DNA of 64,000 nt from Sideroxydans lithotrophicus ES-1 (GTDB lineage: Bacteria > Pseudomonadota > Gammaproteobacteria > Burkholderiales > Gallionellaceae). The stretch is taken from the NCBI RefSeq assembly GCF_000025705.1, contig NC_013959.1, positions 2,612,001 through 2,676,000 of the forward strand, written 5' to 3'. The translations under genes were made by a program, and so were the position numbers. Positions 27,053 through 35,063 of this stretch are shown piece after piece (the first letter of the stretch is position 1; the number at the start of each line of letters is the position of its first letter). The notes under the pieces were generated by a model that was not told where the DNA came from, made no database searches, and was given only the letters and a program-made list of their open reading frames with translations.

Positions 27053-30000
27053 TCAATAGTTTTCCCGGCGATAGATATAGCTATCCTTGGTCTTGTACAC
27101 CCCGAAAGTCGCAGTACCGGGAATGATCGTGCCCGTACCGGCCGCAAAAGGAGGGTTACCGGGCGAGGCCGGATCGATCGTTGGGGAAATGGTCACTTTG
27201 CCTGCCGCATTCGGTGCGCCCAAGTTGATGGTCAGACTCCCCAGGGACAAAACCTTGCTCACCGGGCTCACGGTCACATTGCTCGTACCCGTACCGACGC
27301 TGTAACTCGAATTGATTGATGCCAGCCTGGTCACGCTGTCCGTGCTGCTGTTGAGCCAGCCTGTTACGGTGTAGTACTGTGCCGTCGCCATCAATGTCAG
27401 CGGCAGCAGCTCCGAGCCATAGGCATTGGATAACTTGATACGTCCGCTTGCGACCTTGACGCCGCCTTCGACCGAGGTCGTCGTCGGATTGACCGCCCGC
27501 AACGAAGTCACGTTATCGGTATCCACGGCACGCAGGTAGATGTTGGTCGGCACAGTGGCCACTGCAGCAAAGGTATAGTTCGATGTATTGGTCGTCGCGC
27601 TACCGGCAGCGAAGGATGCTGCAGCAACGGTTGGATTGTTCAGCGTTCCACCCGCGGGATTCTGGGTGGTGGTGCTACCCAGCGCATCCCACGCACTCAG
27701 GGTCACATCCTTGGCATAGCCTCCCGCATAATTCTGCGTCGTGACGCCGGCTTGGTTCCTGGCGATGACTTGAGTTGTGAACGTCTGGCCCGCGTAGACG
27801 AAGCCGTTATACAGAGACGGGCATGTCTGGCCGGTCGGGCATGGCATCGGCACACCAGAGACGGGCAGCACGGCGGTATCGAAATGGTCCGGCACAAAAC
27901 GCCCGAAGACCGGGGTATTTGCGGTGATGCCGAAATTGCAGCCGTATTTGCCATTGGCATCCTTGGTATTGGAATATGCCGCTGCAGTCGTGCCGCTATT
28001 GCAGTCGTTCCTGGTCGGATCGCTGTCGGTGGCGGTCCAGCTATCGTCGTATACGCCGGGGACACGCGGCACCGTGAAATCGGGCGCCTGCAGAGAGAAG
28101 CCACCCGCTTCGCTATAGGTAAAACTCGTGCCGGTGGCAATGGACGAAGGCGTTCCGGATACGGCGGCAGAAAATGCGCCGGCCAGCATCCCGGCCACGG
28201 TCGCCGGGCTGGCCGGCTGCACGGATGCACTGTTGATCTTCGGTGTGCCGGTATAGCCGCTGGCAAAACCCGCCACGCCCGTCGTCGTCGTCGTCAGGTC
28301 GAACAGTCCACTGCCTGCCGTAAAAATCGGTGCGCCTGAAGTGCCCGTATTGGTCGCCATGGTGGAAGTTACCGAGGCAAAGCCGGTCGGACGCACCGAG
28401 AACGAATCCGCCGAGCATGCTGCTGCGGTCGAGGTGAAGGCACTGCAGGATGAACTAGTGCATTCTTTTATCACTGCGATCAGGTTCTTCCAGGACGAGT
28501 CAAGGGTGAACGAAGGAGACAACTCCGCACCGGGACCGCCTTTGGTGAAGGTCACGATTTGCGTGGCACCAGCCTCCACCGCTGCCGAATTGGTACAGGC
28601 ACTGTTGCAGGTGCGCGCAGAATCCAGGCCGCACACCGCGGCGCTGTTATCAACCAGTTTGACCTGCGCATACTTGGCTGACACAGCGGAATAGCCGCTG
28701 GATATTCCCGTGCCGCTCAACGCCGCCACCCAGAGTTTGAATGGCGTGGCCGGCAGCTTCATGTAGATGTGACCGGTCTGGAAATTCTGGTAGGACGGGA
28801 CCGTGGAACCGGCCGCCGCAGGATATGCCTCATCAATGGCGGAATAACCGCTCGCTACTCCCCCCGTGACTGGCAGCACGGATTGCGCACAAATGCGCAG
28901 GCCACCGATCTCGTGAATGTTGGTGGAACCGCCGGTGGAACCGGTAAAGGATATCTGCCAGTTGTTCGGAACCGGCGCCTGGGTGAAGCCCAGCGCATTC
29001 GCCGCAGAATAGATGTTCGGGATGCTGACCAGCGAGGTATAGCCAGCCCCGGTATCGCGGTTGACTGCAACTGCCGTCGCAGCTGCATCGCGCGCATCGA
29101 CGATGACTTGATAGGAATAACCGGGCTTCGGCGTAGTCGAACCACGATTGTCCACGATCGGGTTCAGCGCAGCAGTCCCCCCCAGCCAGTTATAGCCTGT
29201 CAATCCCGAACCCGAACCGCGCACCCCGACGGATTCCGCGATGAAGCCAGAACCGCCGACGCGGCCTTCGGTCGGATTCTGGTAGTTACCGTATTCGTCC
29301 AGCGCGACACCGATCCAGCCGCCGGCGAATCCGCTGACATTGGATCCGCCGCCGCCGGCGATGGTCCGCTGCGCATAACCCAGAGAACCGCCGAACGCTC
29401 CCGGTGTAGCCGGTACCGAGTAATCGGACAGCGTGACTGCGACGCCGTCAGCCCCGCTGCCGTTGTAGGCGTAATGTTTGAATTCGACCGAGATATAGTT
29501 GCCAGCCGCCGGGAAGATGCCCGGCACAGTGGCGGCCTTGGCATTGTTGTTGGTGTTCTCGGTCAAGCGCAGGAAGGTGGATGTGGCATTGATATAGGGC
29601 AAGATGCCAAGACCATCGCTGCTTGAAACGATCCAGTTCGAATTGAATATGGGTGAAGGATTCAGGTTGGCGCGACCGAAGTTGTCGCACACGCACGACA
29701 CCACCACACCGGGCGGAATATTGGCAGGCGGCGTGCAGGCCGAAACGGTATAAACCTGTCCGGTGAAGTTGCCGTTGCCCAAGCCCACGCCGCCCAACGG
29801 CGTGCCGCTCGCGTTCATGATCGTATCGTTGTCCATCAGGTTCAGCCCCAGATTGCCGCTACCGCTGCCGGTGCTGGCTGTGACCGTATAAGTCGTGCCG
29901 CTACCGGTGACTGCAGTGATGCCCGCTCCGCCCACGCCGCCGGCCTGAACCAGCACGAAATCGGCGACATCCACACCCGTCACGCTCTGGTTGAACACCA

Positions 30001-30658
30001 CCGTCCACGAAACGGCGGTGTTACCCGCAGTAGGATTGGGGCTGGCCATGTTGATGGAAGTGACCGATGGCGCCGAGCAGAATCCTGCACCATAGATGCC
30101 GCTGCACGGACCTGTATAAACCACGCCATTGATCGTCAGGGTGGAGCCTGCCGTGATGTCGATCGGCGTCGAGCCCGGATTGAACGTGCCGGTCACCGTG
30201 ACGTTGCCCGAGATGGTGACACCGGATGGGTTGTTCAAGGTCAAGTTGGCAAAAGTGGTTGTGCCGCTGATGGTTTGCATGGTCGTACCGACCAGCGCTA
30301 CCGTGCCGTTCGATGCGGTAAAGGTGCCGTTGTTGGTAAAGTTGCCGGTCAGGCTGATCGTGCGATTGTTCTGCCCCACCAGCGTTCCGCCGGCGTTGAT
30401 CGTGATGTCCGCCACGATATTGGTGTTCGAATCGGCGGTGATGGTAGTGCCACTCGCGATGATCACGGTGGCGCCGGCGGGGGGCTGGCCGTTGTTGCAT
30501 CCGCTCCAGGAATTCCTGTTGTTCCAGTCCCGGCTGGCGATGCTGGTACAAGTCACCGCACTCGCCGCACCCGCAAAAAGCGACAGCGCCAGGAACAATG
30601 AAACAACCCTCAGCACTCCAGGAATGGAAGAAAAACCACGATTCGCAATACAGTTCAT
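27053..30658 (-). CDS. mshQ: MshQ-like giant adhesin with probable lectin domain
   Basis: The 1201-residue secreted protein has a signal peptide (cleavage near residue 34, AASA-VT). About residues 60-170 form Asn/Gly/Thr-rich short strands (ISLTGNFTNNGTFTASNGT) suggestive of a right-handed beta-helix; about 190-305 look Ig-like; about 325-595 contain YISVEFKHYAYNGSGADGVAV, GGWIGVALDEYGNYQNP and WQISFTGSTGGSTNIHEIGG, the pattern of legume-type (L-type) lectins in bacterial adhesins; the last 570 residues match the MshQ C-terminal region. GGAGA precedes the ATG. As the last gene of the pseudopilin module it is probably the pilus-associated adhesin. The lectin assignment comes from motif pattern only. 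Confidence 0.8.
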   Translation of the reverse strand: MNCIANRGFSSIPGVLRVVSLFLALSLFAGAASAVTCTSIASRDWNNRNSWSGCNNGQPPAGATVIIASGTTITADSNTNIVADITINAGGTLVGQNNRTISLTGNFTNNGTFTASNGTVALVGTTMQTISGTTTFANLTLNNPSGVTISGNVTVTGTFNPGSTPIDITAGSTLTINGVVYTGPCSGIYGAGFCSAPSVTSINMASPNPTAGNTAVSWTVVFNQSVTGVDVADFVLVQAGGVGGAGITAVTGSGTTYTVTASTGSGSGNLGLNLMDNDTIMNASGTPLGGVGLGNGNFTGQVYTVSACTPPANIPPGVVVSCVCDNFGRANLNPSPIFNSNWIVSSSDGLGILPYINATSTFLRLTENTNNNAKAATVPGIFPAAGNYISVEFKHYAYNGSGADGVAVTLSDYSVPATPGAFGGSLGYAQRTIAGGGGSNVSGFAGGWIGVALDEYGNYQNPTEGRVGGSGFIAESVGVRGSGSGLTGYNWLGGTAALNPIVDNRGSTTPKPGYSYQVIVDARDAAATAVAVNRDTGAGYTSLVSIPNIYSAANALGFTQAPVPNNWQISFTGSTGGSTNIHEIGGLRICAQSVLPVTGGVASGYSAIDEAYPAAAGSTVPSYQNFQTGHIYMKLPATPFKLWVAALSGTGISSGYSAVSAKYAQVKLVDNSAAVCGLDSARTCNSACTNSAAVEAGATQIVTFTKGGPGAELSPSFTLDSSWKNLIAVIKECTSSSCSAFTSTAAACSADSFSVRPTGFASVTSTMATNTGTSGAPIFTAGSGLFDLTTTTTGVAGFASGYTGTPKINSASVQPASPATVAGMLAGAFSAAVSGTPSSIATGTSFTYSEAGGFSLQAPDFTVPRVPGVYDDSWTATDSDPTRNDCNSGTTAAAYSNTKDANGKYGCNFGITANTPVFGRFVPDHFDTAVLPVSGVPMPCPTGQTCPSLYNGFVYAGQTFTTQVIARNQAGVTTQNYAGGYAKDVTLSAWDALGSTTTQNPAGGTLNNPTVAAASFAAGSATTNTSNYTFAAVATVPTNIYLRAVDTDNVTSLRAVNPTTTSVEGGVKVASGRIKLSNAYGSELLPLTLMATAQYYTVTGWLNSSTDSVTRLASINSSYSVGTGTSNVTVSPVSKVLSLGSLTINLGAPNAAGKVTISPTIDPASPGNPPFAAGTGTIIPGTATFGVYKTKDSYIYRRENY

Positions 30659-30670
30659 TTATCTCTCCAG

Positions 30671-31114
30671 TTACATCTTTGCACTAACGACGCGTTCCAC
30701 GTAACCCGGTGTGCCCGGCGTACCATACACCGCAGAAGCGGTGATGTCGTGCGACCAGAACGTCTGCGTCACGCCGGTCGACGGATAGGCCGTATCGTCC
30801 ACTTGCGAGGCGGCGGTATAGCCGACCGATACGGTGAACGGCGCCAGGCTCCCGCCCAGCGCAGTACCGGTGCCGGGAACGAATACCGGCGCAGCCGTCT
30901 TGGCCACGCTGGAATTGACGGCGATGTTGTAGGCCGCCCACTCGATTCCCGCATTGGCCGCCTGATAGGCGCGCGAACCCATTACGTCCATCGCCAGATC
31001 CTGGTTCTGGGCGGTCGAAAATGACACCATCGCTGCCCCCAATACCGCCAGCACCACCAGCAGGAAAATGGCGGAGACCAGGCTAAAACCACGATGATAT
31101 TTGTTCCCTCTCAC
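30671..31114 (-). CDS. mshP: MSHA biogenesis protein MshP-like (PilX-type)
   Basis: The 147-residue protein begins with a prepilin-like leader and helix, RGFSLVSAIFLLVVLAVLGAAMVSFSTAQ, with no Glu at position 5 (Ser-Ala-Ile instead), as is usual in MshP/PilX-type proteins. AYQAANAGIEWAAYNIAVN is the typical PilX-N 'ANAGIEWA' motif. It would act with MshO and MshD as a minor, tip-priming component. It lies seven bases after mshO and twelve before mshQ. Confidence 0.88.
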   Translation of the reverse strand: MRGNKYHRGFSLVSAIFLLVVLAVLGAAMVSFSTAQNQDLAMDVMGSRAYQAANAGIEWAAYNIAVNSSVAKTAAPVFVPGTGTALGGSLAPFTVSVGYTAASQVDDTAYPSTGVTQTFWSHDITASAVYGTPGTPGYVERVVSAKM

Positions 31115-31121
31115 TTTTCCC

Positions 31122-32000
31122 TCATGGAATGTTGTTCATGTGTATTTCTTGATACAGGCTCACGCTTTCCCCGCCGCGGGTGATGGTGAGCGAGACCGCC
31201 ACCAGACTGTTGCGGGCATTGCTGGTGTTATAGACGAAATTGCAGGCACTCACCTTGTCGGCAAGGATCGCGCTCGTGCCGGCCAGCGGAGGCGACGCCT
31301 GGTTCGAATTGAAGCCATATGCCCAATAGCGGGTGAGCGTGCCGGTACCGTCGCCATTGGCATCGGCACCCGGATTAAGGCATGCATAGGTCACCGCCTG
31401 CTGGTCAAACGGCACTACCTCGAAGCGCCGGCCATCCAGTTCGGAGGAAGCCGGGAACGGCATGGTTGAAGTGATCTTCACAAAGCCATTCGTTCCGACA
31501 CCCGCAGCAGCGATCATGCGCCGCACACTGTTCGCCGCGGTCACTGCCTGGTAAGGCAGACTACCATCGGACTGCGTGCTGCCGATGACGATCGCATCGC
31601 CGTTATTGAAAGTGATGGGCGAACCGATGATCTCGAAGCAGGTGTCCGCCACCGTGAAGTCGAGATCGTCCCCCGCCGCACCGCAACTGCCGCTGCCACC
31701 GGCCGGATTCACCCGGTAGCGCCCACCATCCCGGCTCGGCATGAACTCGACATATGACGAACCGGCCGGAGCAGGCAAGCGCACACTGTTGGGCACTGCC
31801 GTGTGCAGATCGCGCGCCAGCCTGCGCAAAGCGGTATCCGCAATGTCGGTCATCTCGGCACGGCGCGAGCTGTCCATATAGCCCTGCACCGGCGAGCGCA
31901 GGAATATCGCCACCATGCCGCCGATGATGCCGGTGATGACGATCACGATGATCATCTCGACCAGCGTAAAACCGCGATGTAATCCTGGATATGAGCTCAT
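31122..32000 (-). CDS. mshO: MSHA minor pseudopilin MshO (PilW-like)
   Basis: The 292-residue protein has the prepilin site RG-FTLVEMIIVIVITGIIGG with Glu5, followed by a conserved SSRRAEMTDIADTALRRLARDL helix. The large C-terminal domain has several cysteines (SGSCGAAG, ADTCFEI, VSACNF). It is a minor pseudopilin, expected to prime pilus assembly. The start codon shares one base with the mshD stop (TGATG). Confidence 0.9.
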   Translation of the reverse strand: MSSYPGLHRGFTLVEMIIVIVITGIIGGMVAIFLRSPVQGYMDSSRRAEMTDIADTALRRLARDLHTAVPNSVRLPAPAGSSYVEFMPSRDGGRYRVNPAGGSGSCGAAGDDLDFTVADTCFEIIGSPITFNNGDAIVIGSTQSDGSLPYQAVTAANSVRRMIAAAGVGTNGFVKITSTMPFPASSELDGRRFEVVPFDQQAVTYACLNPGADANGDGTGTLTRYWAYGFNSNQASPPLAGTSAILADKVSACNFVYNTSNARNSLVAVSLTITRGGESVSLYQEIHMNNIP

Positions 32001-32491
32001 CAGTTCCCTGCTCTGTAGCCTGTCACGTCTATCGTGGCCCCGGTCGGGTCGGCGACAGTAACGGTAACCATCACTCCACTGCCAGCAGTGATCGCCGTTC
32101 CGCCCAATGTGGAGATTGGCGTCACAGCGACGCCGGCGATGTTGTAGCTGCCCAGCCCTGCCACAGTCGCATTGGTAGAAAAGTCCTTGATGCCCGTCGT
32201 AGTGCTATAGCCGTTATAGTCACATACGGAACTTGCGCCGGTACGTGCCGCATTCGCTCCCAGCGTTCCGGCACATGCAACACCGGACAAATCCTGCAAT
32301 TTGATCTCTTCCAGCATCGACTCGCCAATCGCCAACGCCTGTTTTTGAATGAGCGGGTCTGCGCTGTGCCTTGTCACCTGATTCATCACCAGCAAGATGC
32401 CCACCAGCGCCACACTGATGATGACGATGAACATGATAAGTTCGACGAGGCTGATGCCGCGCTGAAGCAGGGTCGATGTCTTAGTGTACAT
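32000..32491 (-). CDS. mshD: MSHA minor pseudopilin MshD (PilV-like)
   Basis: The 163-residue product starts at ATG 32491 with leader MYTKTSTLLQRG and helix ISLVELIMFIVIISVALVGIL (Glu5 present). The stretch KQALAIGESMLEEIKLQ after the helix is the common PilV/MshD motif. Small Gly/Thr-rich C-terminal domain with two cysteines. It overlaps mshC by 11 bases. A longer frame to 32575 is rejected because it lies within mshC. Confidence 0.9.
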   Translation of the reverse strand: MYTKTSTLLQRGISLVELIMFIVIISVALVGILLVMNQVTRHSADPLIQKQALAIGESMLEEIKLQDLSGVACAGTLGANAARTGASSVCDYNGYSTTTGIKDFSTNATVAGLGSYNIAGVAVTPISTLGGTAITAGSGVMVTVTVADPTGATIDVTGYRAGN

Positions 32492-32972
32492 AGCCGGTCT
32501 CTGCTTCGATATGTATTGTAGTCCCGCCTGCAACCACTGACACAGCTGCATTGGGAACCGGCTGGCCAAGCGCATTGAAAGTGACCGTCACCGGTGAAAC
32601 AGATACGCTGTTCGAGACTGCGCAATTGACATTGCCCCCCGTCAACTCGGCGCCGCAATTTGAGTCTGCCGCTGAAGAGATATTCACACTGACGTTGCGA
32701 TGCTGAGCAATGGCGGTCTTTTGTCCAAAACGCAATGCTGCCGCGACTTGATCGGCCGCACCGCGCGCCTGAAATGCATTGCTATCGAACAAACGAGGCA
32801 CTGCGACCGCAGCGAGGATGCCCATGATGACCAGGGTGGTGATCAACTCCGTCAGCGTAAAGCCGAATTGGACTTTCATGCGCGGGCAAAATGGCCGCAC
32901 GCCTGCGCTGGCGCCGAACAAGTATTCGGCACTCAGTTTGATCACTTCGATTTGACCTGCACTTGAACGCAT
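32481..32972 (-). CDS. mshC: MSHA pseudopilin MshC (FimT/GspH-like)
   Basis: The 163-residue frame contains a prepilin site FG-FTLTELITTLVIMGILAAVAVP with Glu5 and the GspH/FimT-like AADQVAAALRFGQKTAIAQH helix. The start is uncertain: ATG 32972 (TGAG upstream) gives a 37-residue leader, ATG 32879 gives a six-residue leader MKVQFG but no visible ribosome-binding site. The residue before the processed Gly is Phe instead of the usual Lys/Arg region. It is the first gene after the mshA terminator. Confidence 0.82.
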   Translation of the reverse strand: MRSSAGQIEVIKLSAEYLFGASAGVRPFCPRMKVQFGFTLTELITTLVIMGILAAVAVPRLFDSNAFQARGAADQVAAALRFGQKTAIAQHRNVSVNISSAADSNCGAELTGGNVNCAVSNSVSVSPVTVTFNALGQPVPNAAVSVVAGGTTIHIEAETGYVH

Positions 32973-33034
32973 GTCTCAATGTTTTATTAAAAATTGGGTT
33001 TATGCAGATGCAAATTGCAACAGCACCTTAAACC

Positions 33035-33069
33035 GAAAAAACAGAGGGGGCCGAAGCCCCCATTCTGTT
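33035..33069 (-). terminator. Rho-independent terminator after mshA
   Basis: On the minus strand a 12-bp interrupted stem (AACAGA, then GGGGGC) closes a TTCG tetraloop, returns with GCCCCC and TCTGTT, and runs into a T tract. It lies 122 bases past the mshA stop and before mshC, so it should limit read-through from the pilin gene into the minor pseudopilins, a common way to keep the major pilin in excess. Confidence 0.88.
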
Positions 33070-33190
33070 AATTGCCAAGCTCGATTATCACTCTCTACGA
33101 GGGGTCCGAGGATGGCAATTCAAGCCAAGTACCTGTTACTACTCTAAAGGGGGCAGATTCGAGCACCCCTTTTAGCTTGGCTCAACATAT

Positions 33191-33565
33191 TCAAATCGCA
33201 GGAACATATGCAACTGCAGATGCTGAAGCAAGAGAAGTGTCAGTTACAGTACAGTTCGGAACTGTTCCAGTTACAGTATAGCCAGATGGGAAAGCACCAC
33301 CCTGCATCAAGGGGCCAAGGGTGGAACAGGCCACACCCGAAGTCGCCATCGATGAGGCATAAGATGTGCTGGATGCGCCCATTGAACGAGCGGCATAATT
33401 CACTGAACCCGCAGAAGACAAACCGCCAGCCACACCTTTAACTGCTGCCAATTTTGCATCTGAACTCAAGTCCACAAACTTAGGCAGCGCTGTCGCAGCC
33501 AGAATGCCCAGAATCACGATCACCACGATCAGCTCGATCAGCGTAAAACCTTGTTGTTTCTTCAT
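33191..33565 (-). CDS. mshA: Major MSHA-type type IV pilin MshA
   Basis: The 124-residue prepilin has a short leader MKKQQG and mature N terminus FTLIELIVVIVILGILAATALPKF with Glu5, followed by VDLSSDAKLAAVKGVAGGLSSA, the standard MshA helix. Two cysteines (GVACST, VPNCTV) can form the C-terminal D-region disulfide. It is shorter than Vibrio MshA. AGGAGA lies 8-9 bases before ATG 33565; a longer frame to 33664 is rejected. A sigma-54-type promoter lies upstream and a strong terminator downstream, so it is probably a separate, highly expressed unit. Confidence 0.93.
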   Translation of the reverse strand: MKKQQGFTLIELIVVIVILGILAATALPKFVDLSSDAKLAAVKGVAGGLSSAGSVNYAARSMGASSTSYASSMATSGVACSTLGPLMQGGAFPSGYTVTGTVPNCTVTDTSLASASAVAYVPAI

Positions 33566-33670
33566 ATCAATCTCTCCTAATTGTTTGAGGCCGCAGCCCC
33601 GTTTCGCTTGCTCCAAACACCTTGCTCGGTGCCGCAGCACCCAGCCGTGAACAAGCTCATGCACAATGTA

Positions 33671-33686
33671 GCTAGAATCGTGCCAG
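33671..33686 (-). promoter_or_regulatory. Candidate sigma-54 (RpoN) promoter of mshA
   Basis: On the minus strand CTGGCACGATTCTAGC reproduces the -24/-12 pattern (TGGCACG, four bases, TTGC) at exact spacing, with a single mismatch (TAGC for TTGC). Transcription would start about 12 bases further on, giving a leader of about 95 bases before the mshA ATG. RpoN control of the major pilin is known for pilA in Pseudomonas. An enhancer-binding regulator was not found in the window. Confidence 0.7.
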
Positions 33687-33760
33687 AATGCAACCAGAAA
33701 TTCTCCTTACAGCAATGGGTTAGCGCTGAATTTTAATAAAACAATGACGATTGCCCGACA

Positions 33761-34378
33761 TTAATGTCCAAACCAGAACAACAGGATCACCAAAACGTAA
33801 AGGCTTCCGAATACCAGCAGGATGCCTGCTTGCTGGCTATATTTGAAAACGTATTCATCCATGCCCGAGCGCTGCATTTCCATGGGCTTCAGGGCGCGGC
33901 GCATCGATACCCAGCGGTTCGCCCCCTGTTCGAAATTGCGCAACAAACTGGGACGCAATAACAGGAACAGACTGATCGCCACCGCGAACATTGCGCCCGT
34001 CAAGGCACTCAATGTCAGCGCATCCAGCAATCCGCTCACCAGCTGAACTGGCATTTTGAATGAGCGCGCCAACCCGCCGATCATCTCCGGCCTGTCCATA
34101 CGCACCGCAAAGAAGTAAAGAATGTAGAGTGCGCCCAGCAACATGAGCGCGCCGCTGGCGCGGCGATGGCGGTAAAAGAAGGGATCAAGCGCGACCGTGC
34201 GTTCCAGCGATTGGTCCAGGTGGCGGGTAGACACCCAGCGGTTGAGCAGGCTGTTCGTTCGTTGCAGGCTCTGCGGCCGCAACAGCAGCAACGCGCCAGC
34301 AACCATACCGGCAAGACTGCCAACGATCAGGAAGATGACGAAACATTGCAGCAACCAGGATTGGATAAACTGGTTCAT
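33761..34378 (-). CDS. Unknown membrane protein with internal duplication, in MSHA locus
   Basis: This 205-residue protein has four TM helices arranged as two copies of a two-helix unit. Each unit's first helix is followed by the same motif: LLLLRPQSLQRTNSLLNRWVS near residues 32-52 and FLLLRPSLLRNFEQGANRWVS near 143-163, then a cytoplasmic loop and the second helix. No known family is recognised. ATG 34378 follows AAGGA; the frame to 34432 is rejected. It lies between the mshB-like and mshA genes, a place with no matching gene in the classical Vibrio msh locus. It might occupy the MshF slot, but similarity to MshF was not established. Confidence 0.8.
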   Translation of the reverse strand: MNQFIQSWLLQCFVIFLIVGSLAGMVAGALLLLRPQSLQRTNSLLNRWVSTRHLDQSLERTVALDPFFYRHRRASGALMLLGALYILYFFAVRMDRPEMIGGLARSFKMPVQLVSGLLDALTLSALTGAMFAVAISLFLLLRPSLLRNFEQGANRWVSMRRALKPMEMQRSGMDEYVFKYSQQAGILLVFGSLYVLVILLFWFGH

Positions 34379-34469
34379 ATCAAGATCCTTTTCCAAGAGC
34401 GGCTGGCCCAAAGCATATCGAAAGATGTGCACACTTCGATTTGTTCAACACAAACCTGTTCCACTTGCA

Positions 34470-35063
34470 TCAGTCCAGCCAATGATAGGGCTCGGTCGGC
34501 TCGAACAGCGTCGTAGTGATTTCCTTGCCAGCTCCCGGGCGCCCGAGGATTTGATCATACCCCAGTCGAACATGGAAACGAATCCACCTCCTGCCGTCCT
34601 TACCTGGTATGAAATTGTCGGCAATATTTACAGTGTAGATTAATTCATGCGATTTCAGGTCGAACATCCAATGTCCCGGCGAGACCATCTGCGGGGTGGG
34701 ATCGAAGAACTCTCCCGCGTAATTGCGCGGCTTTTTTTGCAACCAATTGATCGGGTTGTCGGTGGCAAGGGCAGACAGCTCCTTTTCATTGGCCGCACCG
34801 CGCGTTTGCAGCGCACTGTAGCGCAATACCAATGCACTTTGCACCGCACTTGCCACTTGCTCCATGGCCGTCTTCTCGGCCTGCTCCTGATAATAGGGAA
34901 TGCGGCTGAGAAATACCGCCGCCATGATCGCCACGATGGAAATGACGACGATGAGTTCAAGCAAGGTGAAACCCCTACAGCGCGAAGTACCGAGTACAGA
35001 GTGCCGAGGCTTACGCTCCCCACTCAGCACTCCGAACTCAGCGTTCAGCACCGGCTTTATCAT
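34470..35063 (-). CDS. MSHA-type minor pseudopilin (MshB-like), long leader
   Basis: The 197-residue product has a prepilin site CRG-FTLLELIVVISIVAIMAAVFL with Glu5, and a C-terminal domain (LQKKPRNYAGEFFD, GHWMFDLKSHELIYTVN) like MshB-type pseudopilins that carry one strand sheet. ATG 35063 overlaps the mshG stop (ATGA), so the leader is 31 residues long. Most of that leader (NAEFGVLSGERKPRHSVLG) is encoded by a 68-bp palindromic repeat, which suggests insertion into an originally short leader. An mshB or mshF identity is a guess from position. Confidence 0.78.
   Translation of the reverse strand: MIKPVLNAEFGVLSGERKPRHSVLGTSRCRGFTLLELIVVISIVAIMAAVFLSRIPYYQEQAEKTAMEQVASAVQSALVLRYSALQTRGAANEKELSALATDNPINWLQKKPRNYAGEFFDPTPQMVSPGHWMFDLKSHELIYTVNIADNFIPGKDGRRWIRFHVRLGYDQILGRPGAGKEITTTLFEPTEPYHWLD
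34984..35051. repeat. 68-bp imperfect inverted repeat of GAGTNC-type units
   Basis: Left arm (34984-35008, units such as CGAGTACAGAGTGCCGAG) and right arm (35023-35051, CTCAGCACTCCGAACTCAGCG) are imperfect inverted repeats with a 14-base centre. Both arms are tandem repeats of an about 8-base unit. It lies inside the coding sequence of the mshB-like pseudopilin, in frame, in the leader region that is cut off on maturation. Size and build recall the 75-78-bp repeats elsewhere in the window. Confidence 0.75.
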
